NCBI GenBank assembly: GCA_933228675.1
Contig: OW121744.1
Coordinates: forward strand, 115,343,600 to 115,407,599
Length of the DNA stretch: 64,000 nucleotides
Direction of reading: 5' to 3'
Source of the DNA: Stomorhina lunata
Lineage: Eukaryota > Arthropoda > Insecta > Diptera > Rhiniidae
Both the position numbers and the translations under genes were made by a program. Below the pieces are notes generated by a model. That model was not told where the DNA came from. It made no database searches and was given only the letters and a program-made list of their open reading frames with translations. Shown piece after piece: positions 25,521 through 39,892 of this stretch. Position 1 is the first letter of the stretch. Each line of letters opens with the position of its first letter.

Positions 25521-26854
25521 GTGTGAACTGTTTTATGAAGGAAAATATAAATTTAAAATTTTATCTAAATTTATTTGTTGTTTTGAAAATTTAATTCAAA
25601 CAATTTCCCAAATTTGTATAAAATTTTATTTTTCGCTATTAATTAAATTCAACTAAAAATCGTTGTAAAATAAATATTTTTGTTTAAATAAATTAAATTT
25701 TATTTATTTCATAACAATTTTTAATGGCAGAAATTGTCTCCAATAATAAGAGCAATATAATCCGGGCTCGAATAAAAAGCTCAACAAAAACAAAAATAAA
25801 ATCACGAAAAATATTCTGCATTTCATATGAAAATATTATTTTAAGCAGCTCTGAAATGAAAACACTCACACAAAGACACACACGCAAAGCATATAGGACA
25901 CTCGCACACACTTACGAGTATGTCCTATGTGTACATGTAATAGTTAAAGGATAAAAATGGTTGAAAAAAAAAAATCTTTATATATATGAAATATAAAAGA
26001 GCATTGTCAACATATTTTAATCGGCATTAAAATAATGACCAACGCTGACATTTACACATGACATCCAGCAACGATGGCAGCAGTAACAATGACAACAACA
26101 GCCAGCGTCACCAGCAAGGGCCAGAGCAACAGCAACATTTAAATGTTATATAGAGATGGACTTAAATATAGAATTTCCAAACCATTTTCTCCCATAAAAA
26201 CACGTCTATAGTCAAATTAATGCCGCAATTGTATGAAATGGTTGGGTATCGGATATTCGACTGGGTTGGGGTTGGGTTTTTTGCAAATGGAAATGGAGAA
26301 TCTCAAAGTGGTAAACCATAAAGGAATACAATTTACAAACGTGCACTTTTTTTTAATATGTGCAAGGAGATATGTGCAATATGCCTCCGAAAGTGAGGAA
26401 ATCACACACACAAACACACTTTCACATAAGTTTTATACATATGCACGTTTAAGGCTTTTTTTCATTTGTGTTTTTGTTTTCGCATTTTTTTTTATATTTT
26501 AAATGCAATAACAAGACTCACATATACTATCACGTTCTGAAATAAATACTTGAGCTATGCTCATCATATTAAAAAAATAAAATGGCAAAGCAATTATCCT
26601 GTATTTAACATTGACCAGCATTTGGCATATAAAACTTTTAGTGAATGAAAAATAATATAAATGACACGTATTGCATGTTTCCTGGTTTACGATCTAGACA
26701 AACTTTTCTCAACTTACACTCAAAACAATTAATTAGAATATTTTTGATGATATTTTCCAAAATATGCGGCACAAACTTTTGCTGTATAAAAATGTAAAAA
26801 ATTGCCTGAATATTATTATAAAAATACAAAAACGAGGTTGTTGAAGTTAGTTAG
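25521..26854. other. AT-rich spacer with an opa-like island
   Basis: Mostly AT-rich unique DNA with CA-rich runs (25861-25910, 26403-26420). It contains a short GC-richer CAG/CAA island near 26058-26153, listed separately. No complete gene is visible. Confidence 0.55.
26058..26153 (+). other. opa-like CAG/CAA-rich island, possible small ORF or relic exon
   Basis: An ATG-started 31-codon frame ending in TAG is rich in Ser, Asn, Gln and Asp. Its composition is clearly less AT-rich than its surroundings and recalls the opa repeats common in fly coding exons. No clear splice acceptor or donor pair was found, so it may be a simple CAG-rich stretch rather than coding sequence. Confidence 0.2.
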
Positions 26855-28426
26855 AAGATAGGAAGATTTTTCTACAGAAAAAATGACGATAGGAAGATTT
26901 TTCTATATAAAAAAATGACGACAGGAAGATTTTTCTATAGAAAAAATGACGATAGGAAGATTTTTCTATAGAAAACATGGCGATAGGAAGATTTTTCTAT
27001 AGAAAAAATGACGATAGGAAGATTTTTCTATAGAAAAAATGACGATAGGAAGATTTTTCTATACAAAAAAATGACGATAGGAAGATTTTTCTATAGAAAA
27101 AATGACGATAGGAAGATTTTTCTATAGAAAAAATGACGATAGGATGATTTTTCTATAGAAAAAATGACGATAGGAAGATTTTTCTATAGAAAAAATGACG
27201 ATAGGAAGATTTTTCTATAGAAAAAATGACGATAGGAAGATTTTTCTATAGAAAAAATGACGATAGGAAGATTTTTCTATAGAAAAAATGACCATAGGAA
27301 GATTTTTCTATAGAAAAAATGACGATAGGAAAATTTTTCTATAGAAAAAATGACGATAGGAAGATTTTTCTATAGAAAAAATGACTATAGGAAGATTTTT
27401 CTATAGAAAAAATGACTATAGGAAGATTTTTCTATAGAAAAAATGACGATAGGAAGATTTTTCTATAAAAAAAATGACGATAGGAAGATTTTTCTATAAA
27501 AAAATGACTATAGGAAGATTTTTCTATAGAAAAAATGACTGTAGGAAGATTTTTCTATAGAAAAAATGACGATAGGAAAATTTTTCTATAGAAAAAATGA
27601 CGATAGGAAGATTTTTCTATAGAAAAAATGACGATAGGAAGATTTTTCTATAGAAAAAATGACTATAGGAAGATTTTTCTAAAGAAAAAATGACGATAGG
27701 AAGATTTTTCTATAGAAAAAATGACTATAGGAAGATTTTTCTATAAAAAAAATGACGATAGGAAGATTTTTCTATAGAAAATATGACGATAGGAAGATTT
27801 TTCTATAGAAAAAATGACGATAGGAAGATTTTTCTATAGAAAAAATGACAATAGAAAGATTTGTCTATAGAAAAAATGACGATAGGAAGATTTTTCTATA
27901 GAAAACATGGCGATAGGAAGATTTTTCTATAGAAAAAATGACGATAGGAAGATTTTTCTATAGAAAAAATGACGATAGGAAGATTTTTCTATAGAAAAAA
28001 TGACGATAGGAAGATTTTTCTATAGAAAAAATGACGATAGGAAGATTTTTCTAAAGAAAAAATGACGATAGGAAGATTTTTCTATAGAAAAAATGACGAT
28101 AGGAAGATTTTTCTATATAAAAAAATGACGATAGGAAGATTTTTCTATAGAAAAAATGACGATAGGAAGATTTTTCTATAGAAAACATGGCGATAGGAAG
28201 ATTTTTCTATAGAAAAAATGACGATAGGAAGATTTTTCTATCGAAAAAATGACGATAGGAAGATTTTTCTATACAAAAAAATGACGATAGGAAGATTTTT
28301 CTATAGAAAAAATGACGATAGGAAGATTTTTCTATAGAAAAATTGACGATAGGAAGATTTTTCTATAGAAAAAATGACTATAGGAAGATTTTTCTATAAA
28401 AAAAATTACGATAGAAAGATTTTTCC
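26855..28426 (+). repeat. 31-bp satellite array B1
   Basis: About 51 copies of a 31-bp unit made of a GACGATAGGAAGA linker and the dyad TTTTTCTATAGAAAAA. Variants include gactatagg, gaccatagg and aaacatggcg. The aaacatggcg variant recurs at about 26971, 27901 and 28181, spacings of 930 and 280 bp, showing higher-order duplication in multiples of about 31 bp. Confidence 0.97.
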
Positions 28427-29740
28427 TAATGATAAGTATAATAAAATCAAGGATCATACTTCTCAAAAATTAAAAATTGTGGTAAAAAGGAAATGATTTT
28501 TTACTTTTAAGTGCAAATAACTCTAAGCCTGTTAAAGATATGAAAACACAGTTTAAATCGACTTAAAGATAATTTTAATCTGTTTATTTTTTGTGATTTT
28601 CAAATAATTCGTTCTAAAGATATATAAAACTCAAGAGATTAGCCTTTTCAAAATTTTAAAATTTTTGAGAAAAATTTTTGAAAATAAAAAAAATATCGAG
28701 CATTTTAATATTTAGTACATCATAACAATTAAAAATATAGGGGCAATCGATTTAAATGAAAAGTTTAATTTTGTGAACGGTTTAAAAACTTCTAATACCA
28801 TATCTAAAGTTTTCCTCAATTTTAAAATAAAAATAATAGTCCAAAAATTTCCCTTTAAATAAAATGACACATTTAATTCCCCAAACGTCCAAACAATTTA
28901 TTTAAGTTAAATTTTTAAGAACTTACTAATACATATCTAACCCATAGCAAATAATTTCACTTAACCCCAAAGTGTTACTAGGACAATTTTTATATCACCT
29001 GTTGCTTAAAAGGAAAATTATTAAAAATTTATAAATTGATATTTGCTAAAAACTACTCTCACATTACTAAACATATACCCAGACACCCACATATACAAAC
29101 ACTTAAAAAATGCTACTGCTTTAAGAATACACTTGTAATGGTATTGGTTTCCGGTTTTCATTTGTATGATTTTTTATAATTTTACTTTCACATTTGAAGC
29201 ATTTTCTAATACCAAAGCCTCTTATCACTTTCAGCTTTTTTACTCTGGGGTTTGAGGTAACTTTGGTTATTCGAATAATAATTTTCTTTTCTTTAGAATG
29301 TTTACTGTCAAAAAAAAAGACAACTTTGAAAATGTTAGACAAAAAGTTTTGGCTAACAATAACAAATACCATAATAACTTGTAAATTTGTGAAAGTAAAG
29401 TGAAAATGGTTTCATAAATATTTCCAGAAATTGAAAATTTTGTATTTTCTTTAAGGCATAAGAAATGACCAGGAGCTTAGGGAAGCACACACACACACAT
29501 ATACACACATATAACAGATATTACACTCCGGTGGTACGTATTTATTACTTTGATACTTTTATTCTTCTAATGTCTGCATAAAATATGAGTTTATTCGTTC
29601 TTCTCGAACGCACCTGCGTATTTACCTACTAGAATAAAATTTGAATATTAGAAAGTTATCAAAATATTGGAATTAAAAAAAATAAGTTTCTGGTCATGCC
29701 ATTTCTATAAATTTTTCTATGAAATGAAGTCTGTTAAAAA
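28427..29740. other. AT-rich spacer
   Basis: Unique AT-rich DNA between B1 and B2. It holds a short CA microsatellite (29486-29499). The overlapping small ORFs on both strands near 29121-29403 lack any coding signature. Confidence 0.55.
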
Positions 29741-31745
29741 ATGACGATAGGAATATTTTTCTATAGAAAAGTGAAGATAGGAAAATTTTTCTATAGAAAA
29801 AATAACGATAGGAACATTTTTCTATAGAAAAAATGACGATAAGAAGACTTTTCTATAGAAAAAATGACGATAGGAAGATTTTCTATAGAAAAAATGACGA
29901 TAGGAAGATTTTCTATAGAAAAAATGACGATAGGAAGATTTTCTATAGAAAAAATGACGATAGGAAGATTTTTCTATAGAAAAAATGACGATAGGAAGAT
30001 TTTTCTATAGAAAAAATGACGATAGGAAGATTTTTCTATAGAAAAAATGACGATAGGAAGATTTTTCTATAGAAAAAATGACGATAGGAAGATTTTTCTA
30101 TAGAAAAAATGACGATAGGAAGATTTTTCTATAGAAAAAATGACGATAGGAAGATTTTTCTATAGAAAAAATGACGATAGGAAGATTTTTCTATAGAAAA
30201 AATGACGATAGGAAGATTTTTCTATAGAAAAAATGACGATAGGAAGATTTTTCTATAGAAAAAATGACGATTGGAAGATTTTTCTATAGAAAAAATGACG
30301 ATAGGAAGATTTTTCTATAGAAAAAATGACGATAGGAAGATTTTTCTATAGAAAAAATGACGATAGGAAGATTTTTCTATAGAAAAAATGACGATAGGAA
30401 GATTTTTCTATAGAAAAAATGACGATAGGAAGATTTTTCTATAGAAAAAATGACGATAGCAAGATTTTTCTATAGAAAAAATGACGATAGGAAGATTTTT
30501 CTATAGAAAAAATGACGATAGGAAGATTTTTCTATAGAAAAAATGACGATAGGAAGATTTTTCTATAGAAAAAATGACGATAGGAAGATTTTTCTATAGA
30601 AAAAATGACGATAGGAAGATTTTTCTATAGAAAAAATGACGATAGGAAGATTTTTCTATAGAAAAAATGACGATAGGAAGATTTTTCTATAGAAAAAATG
30701 ACGATAGGAAGATTTTTCTATAGAAAAAATGACGATAGGAAGATTTTTCTATAGAAAAATGACGATAGGAAGATTTTTCTATAGAAAAAATGACGATAGG
30801 AAGATTTTGCTATAGAAAAAATGACGATAGCAAGATTTTTCTATAGAAAAAATGACGATAGGAAGATTTTTCTATAGAAAAAATGACGATAAAAAGACTT
30901 TTCTATAGAAAAAATGACGATAGGAAGATTTTTCTATAGAAAAAATTACGATTGGAAAATTTTTCTATGACGATAGGAAGATTTTTCTATAGAAAAAATG
31001 ACGATAGGAAGATTTTTCTATAGAAAAAATGACGATAGGAAGATTGTTCTATAGAAAAAATGACGATAGGAAGATTTTTCTATAGAAATAATGACGATAG
31101 GAAGATTTTTCTATAGAAAAAATGACGATAGGAAGATTTTTCTATAGAAAAAATGACGATAGGAAGATTTTTCTATAGAAAAAATGACGATAGGAAGACT
31201 TTTCTATAGAAAAAATGACGATTGGAAGATTTTTCTATAGAAAAAATGACGATAGGAAGATTTTTCTATAGAAAAAATGACGATAGGAAGAGTTTTCTAT
31301 AGAAAAAATGACGATAGGAAGATTTTTCTATAGAAAAAATGACGAAAGGAAGATTTTTCTATGGAAAAAATTACGATAGGAAGATATTTCTATTGAAAAA
31401 TGACGATAGGAGGATTTTTCTATAGAAAAAATGACGTTAGAAAGATTTTTTTATAAAAGGAATGACGATAGGAAGATTTTTCTATAGAAAAAATGACCAT
31501 AGGAAGATTTTGCTATAGAAAAAATGTCGTTAGGAAGATTTTTCTATAGAAAAAATGACGTTAGGAAGATTTTTCTATAGAAAAAATGACGTTAGGAAGA
31601 TTTTTCTATAGAAAAAATGACGTTAGGAAGATTTTTCTATTGAAAAAATGACGATAGAAAGATTTTTCTATAGAAAAACTGACGTTAGATAGATTTTTCT
31701 ATAGAAAAAAGGGGGATATTTTTCTAGATAAATAATGACGCAAGG
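29741..31745 (+). repeat. 31-bp satellite array B2
   Basis: About 65 copies of the same 31-bp unit as B1 (GACGATAGGAAGA plus TTTTTCTATAGAAAAA). The interior is almost identical from unit to unit. The edges are degenerate, especially 31330-31745, where gacgttagg variants and truncated units accumulate. Occasional 30-bp units lack one T or one A. Confidence 0.97.
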
Positions 31746-32945
31746 AAAGTTTGAATCATTCTATCGAAAATCACCCTTACCCTCACCCATTACTTATGCC
31801 TTAAAGCTTTCTCTGTAACAAGTTTTTTACAACAAACACAAGGGTTTTGTATTTTGGTTTTATTAGAAATTTATTTGAGGTTAGCAAAGGGTCCTGCCTT
31901 TAAATTGATGTATATCCAAGGAACTTTTCATTTGTGGTTTGTTTTGGGAAAAGGAAACATTTGTAGGTTTGGTCTGTTTTTTATTTTATTTTACATTTAA
32001 TAAACTTAACTTATGGGTGTAGCTTTTTAATTGGATAATATGTTTTTTTTGTTGCTTTCAAGAAAACCTCAAGGATTTTTCATTTTAATGATTTTTAACA
32101 GAATTATTCAAAATATTGCAAAAGGGTCAGAAACCAAGAGCAAAATATTTTTAATTATATCCAAATGGTTGAAATGCACATTAAGATTTTTAGGAGAAAT
32201 ACTATTTTAAAATATAAATTAGTGGTAATTTTTGGAAGATTCTAAATTTGGGTATATTTTTGAGATTCATAATGAAAAGTTTATGTTTTTAAGGCCCTCG
32301 TGTTACTTATTAAAATGATTTATAACAAATTTTTTTAATTTAATTTAATATCTCTAAAATGAGTAATAAATGTCTGCTAAAATATCAAGGCCTAAAATAT
32401 CTTATATCAGGAAATCATATATTTCTTTCAGATCCACCACCACGTGTGTTCATCAATACCGCAATTGTTTATCATTTATTATATAAGTTTATTCTTCCAT
32501 TCATTCTAATATCCTACACAAATATTATCATTATCAATTGTTTTCACAATGTCTATGTGTACGTGTATATGCGATATGTCTGCCTGTGTGTTAGTTTGAA
32601 TGTTTCAAATATTGAATTGTTTAACAAGACTTTATAAATTATTTTCTTTGTTGTGGTTTTACAAACAATTTTCCTTTTCATTGTTTCTTATTAAATTCTT
32701 CTTTATCTCCTTCTTTTGGCGTCTTCTCGTGTAATCATTTAACAATAGACCTCATTCATTCATTCACTCAGTCATTGCACAATAATATAAAAGTCAGATA
32801 TTATTTTAAGGAAATCATTAAAATTGTTAAATTATGTTTGAAAAGACTGATAAAGATAAAGACCACAACATACTCGAAGTGATTTTATGACGTTTGTGAC
32901 AGCAGTGGCAAAAGATATTAGTACAAAGATATAATAAGACAATTT
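31746..32945. other. AT-rich spacer
   Basis: Unique AT-rich sequence. The 92-codon frame at 32359-32637 is hydrophobic, but with no motif or splice context I do not regard it as a gene. Confidence 0.55.
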
Positions 32946-35900
32946 GATAGGAAAGATGAAATAGGAGGACTTTTCTATAAAAAAGATGACGATATGAAGA
33001 CTTTTCTATAGGAAAAATGACGATACGAAGACGATAGAAAGACTTTTCTACAGAAAAGATGACGATAAGAAGACTTTTCTATAGAAAAGATGACGATAGG
33101 AAGACTTTTCTATAGAAAAGATGACGATAGGAAGACTTTTCTATAGAAAAGATGACGATAGGAAGACTTTTCTATAGAAAAGATGACGATAGGAAGACTT
33201 TTCTATAGAAAAGATGACGATAGGAAGACTTTTCTATAGAAAAGATGACGATAGGAAGATTTTTCTATAGAAAAGATGACGATAGGAAGCTTTTCTATAG
33301 AAAAAATGAAGATAGGAAGACTCTTCTATAGAAAAGATGACGATAGGAGGACTTTTCTATAGAAGTGTTGATGATAGGAAGACTTTTCTATAGAAGAACT
33401 ATAGAAAAGATGACGATAGGAAGATTTTTCTATAGAAAATATGACTATAGGAAGACTTTTATATAGAAAAGATGACGATAGGAGGACTTTTCTATAGAAT
33501 AGATGACGATAGGAAGATTTTTCTATAGAAAAGATGACGATAGGAATACTTTTCTTTAGAAAAGATGACGATAGGAAGACTTTTCTATAGAAAAGATGAC
33601 GATAGGAAGACTTTACTATAGAAAAGATGACGAACGGAAGACTTTTCTATAGAAAAGATGAAGATAGGAAGACTTTTCTATAGAAAAGATGACGATAGGA
33701 AGACTTTTCTATAGAAAAGATGACGATAGGAATACTTTTCTTTAGAAAAGATGACGATAGGAAGACTTTTCTATAGAAGTGTTGATGATAGGAAGACTTT
33801 TCTATAGAAGAACTGATGACAGACTAACTGATGAAGACTTTCAATAGAAAAGATGACGATAGGAAGACTTTTCTATAGAAAAGATGACGATAGGAAGACT
33901 TTTCTATAGAAAAGATGACGATAGGAGGACTTTTCTATAGAAGTGTTGATGATAGGAAGACTTTTCTATAGAAGAACTGATGACAGACTAACTGATGAAG
34001 ACTTTCAATAGAAAAGATGACGATAGGAAGACTTTTCTATAGAAAAGATGACGATAGGAAGACTTTTCTATAGAAAAGATGACGACAGGAATACTTTTCT
34101 TTAGAAAAGATGACGATAGGAAGACTTTTCTATAGAAAAGATGACGATAGGAAGACTTTACTATAGAAAAGATGACGATAGGAAGACTTTTCTATAGAAA
34201 AGATGAAGATAGGGAGACTTTTCTATAGAAAAGATGACGATAGGAAGACTTTTCTATAGAAAAGATGACGATAGGAAGACTTTTCTATAGAAAAGATGAC
34301 GATAGGAAGACTTTTCTATAGAAAAGATGACGATAGGAAGACTTTTCTATAGAAAAGCTGACGATAGAAAGACTTTTCTATAGAAAAGCTGACGATAGGA
34401 AGACTTTTCTATAGAAAAGTTGACAATAGGAAGACTTTTCTATAGAAAAGCTGACGATAGGAAGACTTTTCTATAGAAAAGCTGACGATAGGAAGACTTT
34501 TCTATAGAAAAGCTGACGATAGGAAGACTTTTCTATAGAAAAGCTGACGATAGGAAGACTTTTCTATAGAAAAGCTGACGATAGGAAGACTTTTCTATAG
34601 AAAAGCTGACGATAGGAAGACTTTTCTATAGAAAAGCTGACGAAAGGAAGACTTTTCTATAGAAAAGCTGACGAAAGGAAGACTTTTCTATAGAAAAGAT
34701 AACTATAGTAAGAAATGATGATGATAGAAAGACTTTTCTATAGAAAAGATGACGATAGAAAGACTTTTCTATAGAAAAGTTGACGATAGGAAGACTTTTC
34801 TATAGAAAAGCTGACGATAGGAAGACTTTTCTATAGAAAAGCTGACGATAGGAAGCTGACGAAAGGAAGACTTTTCTATAGAAAAGATAACTATAGTAAG
34901 AAATGATGATGATAGGAAGACTTTTCTATAGAAAAGCTGACGATAGGAAGACTTTTCTATAGAAAAGCTGACGATAGGAAGACTTTTCTATAGAAAAGCT
35001 GACGATAGGAAGACTTTTCTATAGAAAAGATAACTATAGTAAGAAATGATGATGATAGAAAGACTTTTCTATAGAAAAGATGACGATAGGAAGACTTTTC
35101 TATAGAAAAGTTGACGATAGGAAGAGTTTTCTATAGAAAAGATAACTATAGTAAGAAATGATGATGATAGAAAGACTTTTCTATAGAAAAGATGACGATA
35201 GAAAGACTTTTCTATAGAAAAGTTGACGATAGGAAGACTTTTCTATAGAAAAGCTGACGATAGGAAGACTTTTCTATAGAAAAGCTGACGATAGGAAGAC
35301 TTTTCTATAGAAAAGATAACTATAGTAAGAAATGATGATGATAGAAAGACTTTTCTATAGAAAAGATGACGATAGGAAGACTTTTCTATAGAAAAGTTGA
35401 CGATAGGAAGACTTTTCTATAGAAAAGCTGACGATAGGAAGACTTTTCTATAGAAAAGCTGACGATAGGAAGACTTTTCTATAGAAAAGCTGACGATAGG
35501 AAGACTTTTCTATAGAAAAGCTGACGATAGGAAGACTTTTCTATAGAAAAGATAACTATAGTAAGAAATGATGATGATAGAAAGACTTTTCTATAGAAAA
35601 GATGACGATAGGAAGACTTTTCTATAGAAAAGTTGACGATAGGAAGACATTTCTATAGAAAAGCTGACGATAGGAAGACTTTTCTATAGAAAAGCTGACG
35701 ATAGGAAGACTTTTCTATAGAAAAGCTGACGATAGGAAGACTTTTCTATAGAAAAGCTGACGATAGGAAGACTTTTCTATAGAAAAGCTGACGATAGGAA
35801 GACTTTTCTATAGAAAAGCTGACGATAGGAAGACTTTTCTATAGAAAAGATAACTATAGTAAGAAATGATGATGATAGAAAGACTTTTCTATAGAAAAGA

Positions 35901-36375
35901 TGACGATAGGAAGACTTTTCTATAGAAAAGTTGACGATAGGAAGACTTTTCTATAGAAAAGCTGACGATAGGAAGACTTTTCTATAGAAAAGCTGACGAT
36001 AGGAAGACTTTTCTATAGAAAAGCTGACGATAAGAATACTTTTCTATAGAAAAGCTGACGATAGGAAGACTTTTCTATAGAAAAGCTGACGATAGGAAGA
36101 CTTTTCTGTAGAAAAGATAACTATAGTAAGAAATGATGATGATAGAAAGACTTTTCTATAGAAAAGATGACGATAGAAAGACTTTTCTATAGAAAAGACG
36201 ACGATAGGAAGGCTTTTCTATAGAAAAGATGAAGATTTTTCTATAGAAAATATGATTAAAGGAAGACTTTGCAATAAAAAAATTTTTCTGTAAAAAAGTT
36301 AATCACAGGAAGACTTTTCGATTGAACAGTTCATGATAGGAAGACGATAGAAAGTTCTTTCTGTAAAAAATCTGT
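32946..36375 (+). repeat. 31-bp satellite array B3 (ACTTTTC subfamily, higher-order)
   Basis: About 110 units in which the dyad is CTTTTCTATAGAAAAG and the linker GACGATAGGAAGA. Left part: units end in GATGACG; from 34350 rightward they change to GCTGACG. A distinct longer unit containing aactatagtaagaaatg occurs at about 34701, 34889, 35032, 35143, 35318, 35554, 35852 and 36119. It breaks the array into modules of n x 31 plus about 19 bp. A second unusual unit (gaactgatgacagacta) occurs twice, near 33807 and 33975. Confidence 0.97.
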
Positions 36376-37997
36376 CATAGAGACTTATTGTCAGTAGTGG
36401 TAAGTGTTTTTTTAATTTTGAATTTCTGTACTTTTGTTTTCTCCTTCTGCTGTAGCTCAACATGAGCCAACTCATGTCTGTGCCTATTAAGAATGAGTTG
36501 ACTTAACAAAATTTTCAAAAAAATAAAAATTGAAGAACTAAATTGTTCTATTCATTCAAGTAAACGAATTTATTGAAATGGAAAAATGTGGTTAAGAAAA
36601 AACCCACATACATACACTCTTACAAAAACCTAAAAAAAATACTTTGTTTTTGGTTGTGATCCTGTTTTGTCAAGGATATCCGAGCCTGACTTTTTTTAGA
36701 AAATGTAACGAACAAAGTTAAGGTTTTTGTTTTATTGTAAGATTTAAAGATGATTTTACAAAATGAAGCTAATTAATTGAAAATCAATGATTTTGTAGAA
36801 AATTGAATGAAAAATAATTATTTAAAGGAAATTAATGAACAAATTTCAGGAAATTAAAAAAGGAAAATCCATGTTAAATGAAAAAAAGATGAAAGTTATA
36901 AAGAAATGTTAATTTAAAATAAGGCTGTGATGTAAAAGGAAGTAAAATGAAAAAGATGATTTGTTTTTAAGACTTTGGCTGAAATAATTTGATTTTAAGT
37001 GATGAAAAGGCAATTTAAAATTGATTTTAAAGCAATAATTTTATGGTCAATAGGGCCCTTGTTGTTTTGTTGGTGTGGAGGCAAAATATTTCATTATATT
37101 GTCATAGATTATAGACGCCTTTGAGTGCTTTTTCATTTTCTGCCAAATTCAAAGCCTCATTAGTTATGGTCTGAAAATTATTTGGCTTCTTTAGAATTTA
37201 TTGTTTGAATTACAAAAATCAATAAACCAAAAAGAATTTGAAGTCTTTTTTTGATAAATACATTTTTTTATAGTCCTTTTAAGTAGGCGCACATAATTTA
37301 TGGTAAAACCAAACAAAAAAATACAATAATATGACAAAATCCTAACCAAAATGACCGCAAAAATAAGTCATTTTAAAACCACTTTTGTGAAAAAAATAAT
37401 AAAACCTTTAAACAATTCAACTGCAATATATAAAAATTAAGTTAAATGCGTGTAATTAAAAAAAACTGAAAAAAAAATTAAAAAACCTCAAAGCCTCAAA
37501 CCCTATTATTTATAACACACATACACAAATACTTTTAAATACTCTCGCACACACACTCGCAACTAGACAAATGAACATGTTTCGCTCATTAATGTAATAA
37601 TACCCACTACACAATAAATTTCTATAAATTTATTATAATTATAAATATTATTTTCATTTCAATGTATTTATTTATTGTTGAGGTTTTTCAAAATAAATTT
37701 TCAATTGCAGATAAATGCATTTAAAAATTCCTCTTAAATTGCAAAAAGTCCTTTGGCAACCAAATAATGAACTCACAAACATAAATTCTATCTGCAAATA
37801 GAAAAATATTTTATAATACCTGAAAATAAATAAATAAAACCGCAAAAAATCACACAATAATATAAATTTATTATGAGCTAAAAATGTTTATGTATTTGGG
37901 TTGGTACATACAATACACACATAAACTATTTAATAGTGGTTTTAGGACATTTTATCAATTATAAACGACTTACAATAGTATTACAAAAGACTTGTTT
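36376..37997. other. AT-rich spacer
   Basis: Unique, very AT-rich DNA with A-runs and CA-rich pieces (37511-37560). I found nothing gene-like. Confidence 0.6.
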
Positions 37998-39892
37998 TAT
38001 AGAATAGTTAACAATAAGAAGACTTTAGTATAGAAAAGTTGACCTAGGAAGATTTTATTAAAAAAAATTTAACGATAGGAAGACTTTACTATAGAAAAAA
38101 TGACGATAGGAAGATTTTTCTATAGAAAAAATGACGATAGGAAGATTTTTCTATAGCAAAAATGACGATAGGAAGATTTTTCTTTAGAAAAAATGACGAT
38201 AGGAAGATTTTTCTATAGAAAAAATGACGATAGGAAGATTTTTCTATAGAAAAAATGACGATAGGAAGATTTTTCTATAGAAAAAATGACGATAGGAAGA
38301 TTTTTCTATAGAAAAAATGACGATAGGAAGATTTTTCTATAGAAAAAATGACGATAGCAAGATTTTTCTATAGAAAAAATGACGATAGGAAGATTTTTCT
38401 ATAGAAAAAATGACGATAGGAAGATTTTTCTATAGAAAAAATGACAATAGGAAGATTTTTCTATAGAAAAAATGACGATAGGAAGATTTTTCTATAGAAA
38501 AAATGACGATAGGAAGATTTTTCTATAGAAAAAATGACGATAGGAAGATTTTTCTATAGAAAAAATGACGATAGGAAGATTTTTCTATAGAAAAAATGAC
38601 GATAGGAAGATTTTTCTACAGAAAAAATGACGATAGGAAGATTTTTCTATAGAAAAAATTACGTTAGGAAGATTTTTCTATAGAAAAAATTACGATAGGA
38701 AGATTTTTCTATAGAAAAAATGTCGATAGGAAGATTTTTCTATAGAAAAAATGACGATAGGAAGATTTTTCTATAGAAAAACTGACGATAGGAAGATTTT
38801 TCTATAGAAAAAATGACGATAGGAAGATTTTTCTATAGAAAAAATGACGATAGGAAGATTTTTCTATAGAAAAAATGACGATAGGAAGATTTTTCTATAG
38901 AAAAAATGACGATAGGAAGATTTTTCTATAGAAAAAATGACGATAGGAAGATTTTTCTATAGAAAAAATGACGATAGGAAGATTTTTCTATAGAAAAAAT
39001 GACGATAGGAAGATTTTTCTATAGAAAAAATGACGATAGGAAGATTTTTCTATAGAAAAAATGACGATAGGAAGATTTTTCTATAGAAAAAATGAGGATA
39101 GGAAGATTTTTCTATAGAAAAAATGACGATAGGAAGATTTTTCTACAGAAAAAATGATTATAGGAAGATTTTTCTATAGAAAAAATTACGTTAGGAAGAT
39201 TTTTCTATAGAAAAAATTACGATAGGAAGATTTTTCTATAGAAAAAATGTCGATAGGAAGATTTTTCTATAGAAAAAATGACGATAGGAAGATTTTTCTA
39301 TAGAAAAAATGACGATAGGAAGATTTTTCTATAGAAAAAATGACGATAGGAAGATTTTTCTATAGAAAAAATGACGATAGGAAGATTTTTCTATAGAAAA
39401 AATGACGATAGGAAGATTTTTCTATAGAAAAAATGACGATAGGAAGATTTTTCTATAGAAAAAATGACGATAGGAAGATTTTTCTATAGAAAAAATGACG
39501 ATAGGAAGATTTTTCTATAGAAAAAATGACGATAGGAAGATTTTTCTATAGAAAAAATGACGATAGGAAGATTTTTCTATAGAAAAAATGACGATAGGAA
39601 GATTTTTCTATAGAAAAAATGACGATAGGAAGATTTTTCTATAGAAAAAATGACGATAGGAAGATTTTTCTATGGAAAAAATGACGATAGAAAGATTTTT
39701 CTATGGAAAAAGTGACGATATGAAGACTTTTCTATAGAAAAGTTGGCAATGGGAAGATATTTATATAGGAAAGTTTACGATAGGAAGACATTTTCATAAA
39801 AGAGTTGGCAATAGGAAGACTTTTCTATAAAAAGTTTACAACAGGGAGACATTTCTATAGAAAAGTTGACAATAGGAAGACAATTCTATATA
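37998..39892 (+). repeat. 31-bp satellite array B4
   Basis: About 61 units of the B1/B2 subfamily (dyad TTTTTCTATAGAAAAA). A marker series (attacgttagg, attacgatagg, atgtcgatagg) is repeated at 38659 and 39186, a spacing of 527 bp, or 17 units. The right edge from 39690 decays and shifts towards the ACTTTTC subfamily. Confidence 0.97.
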
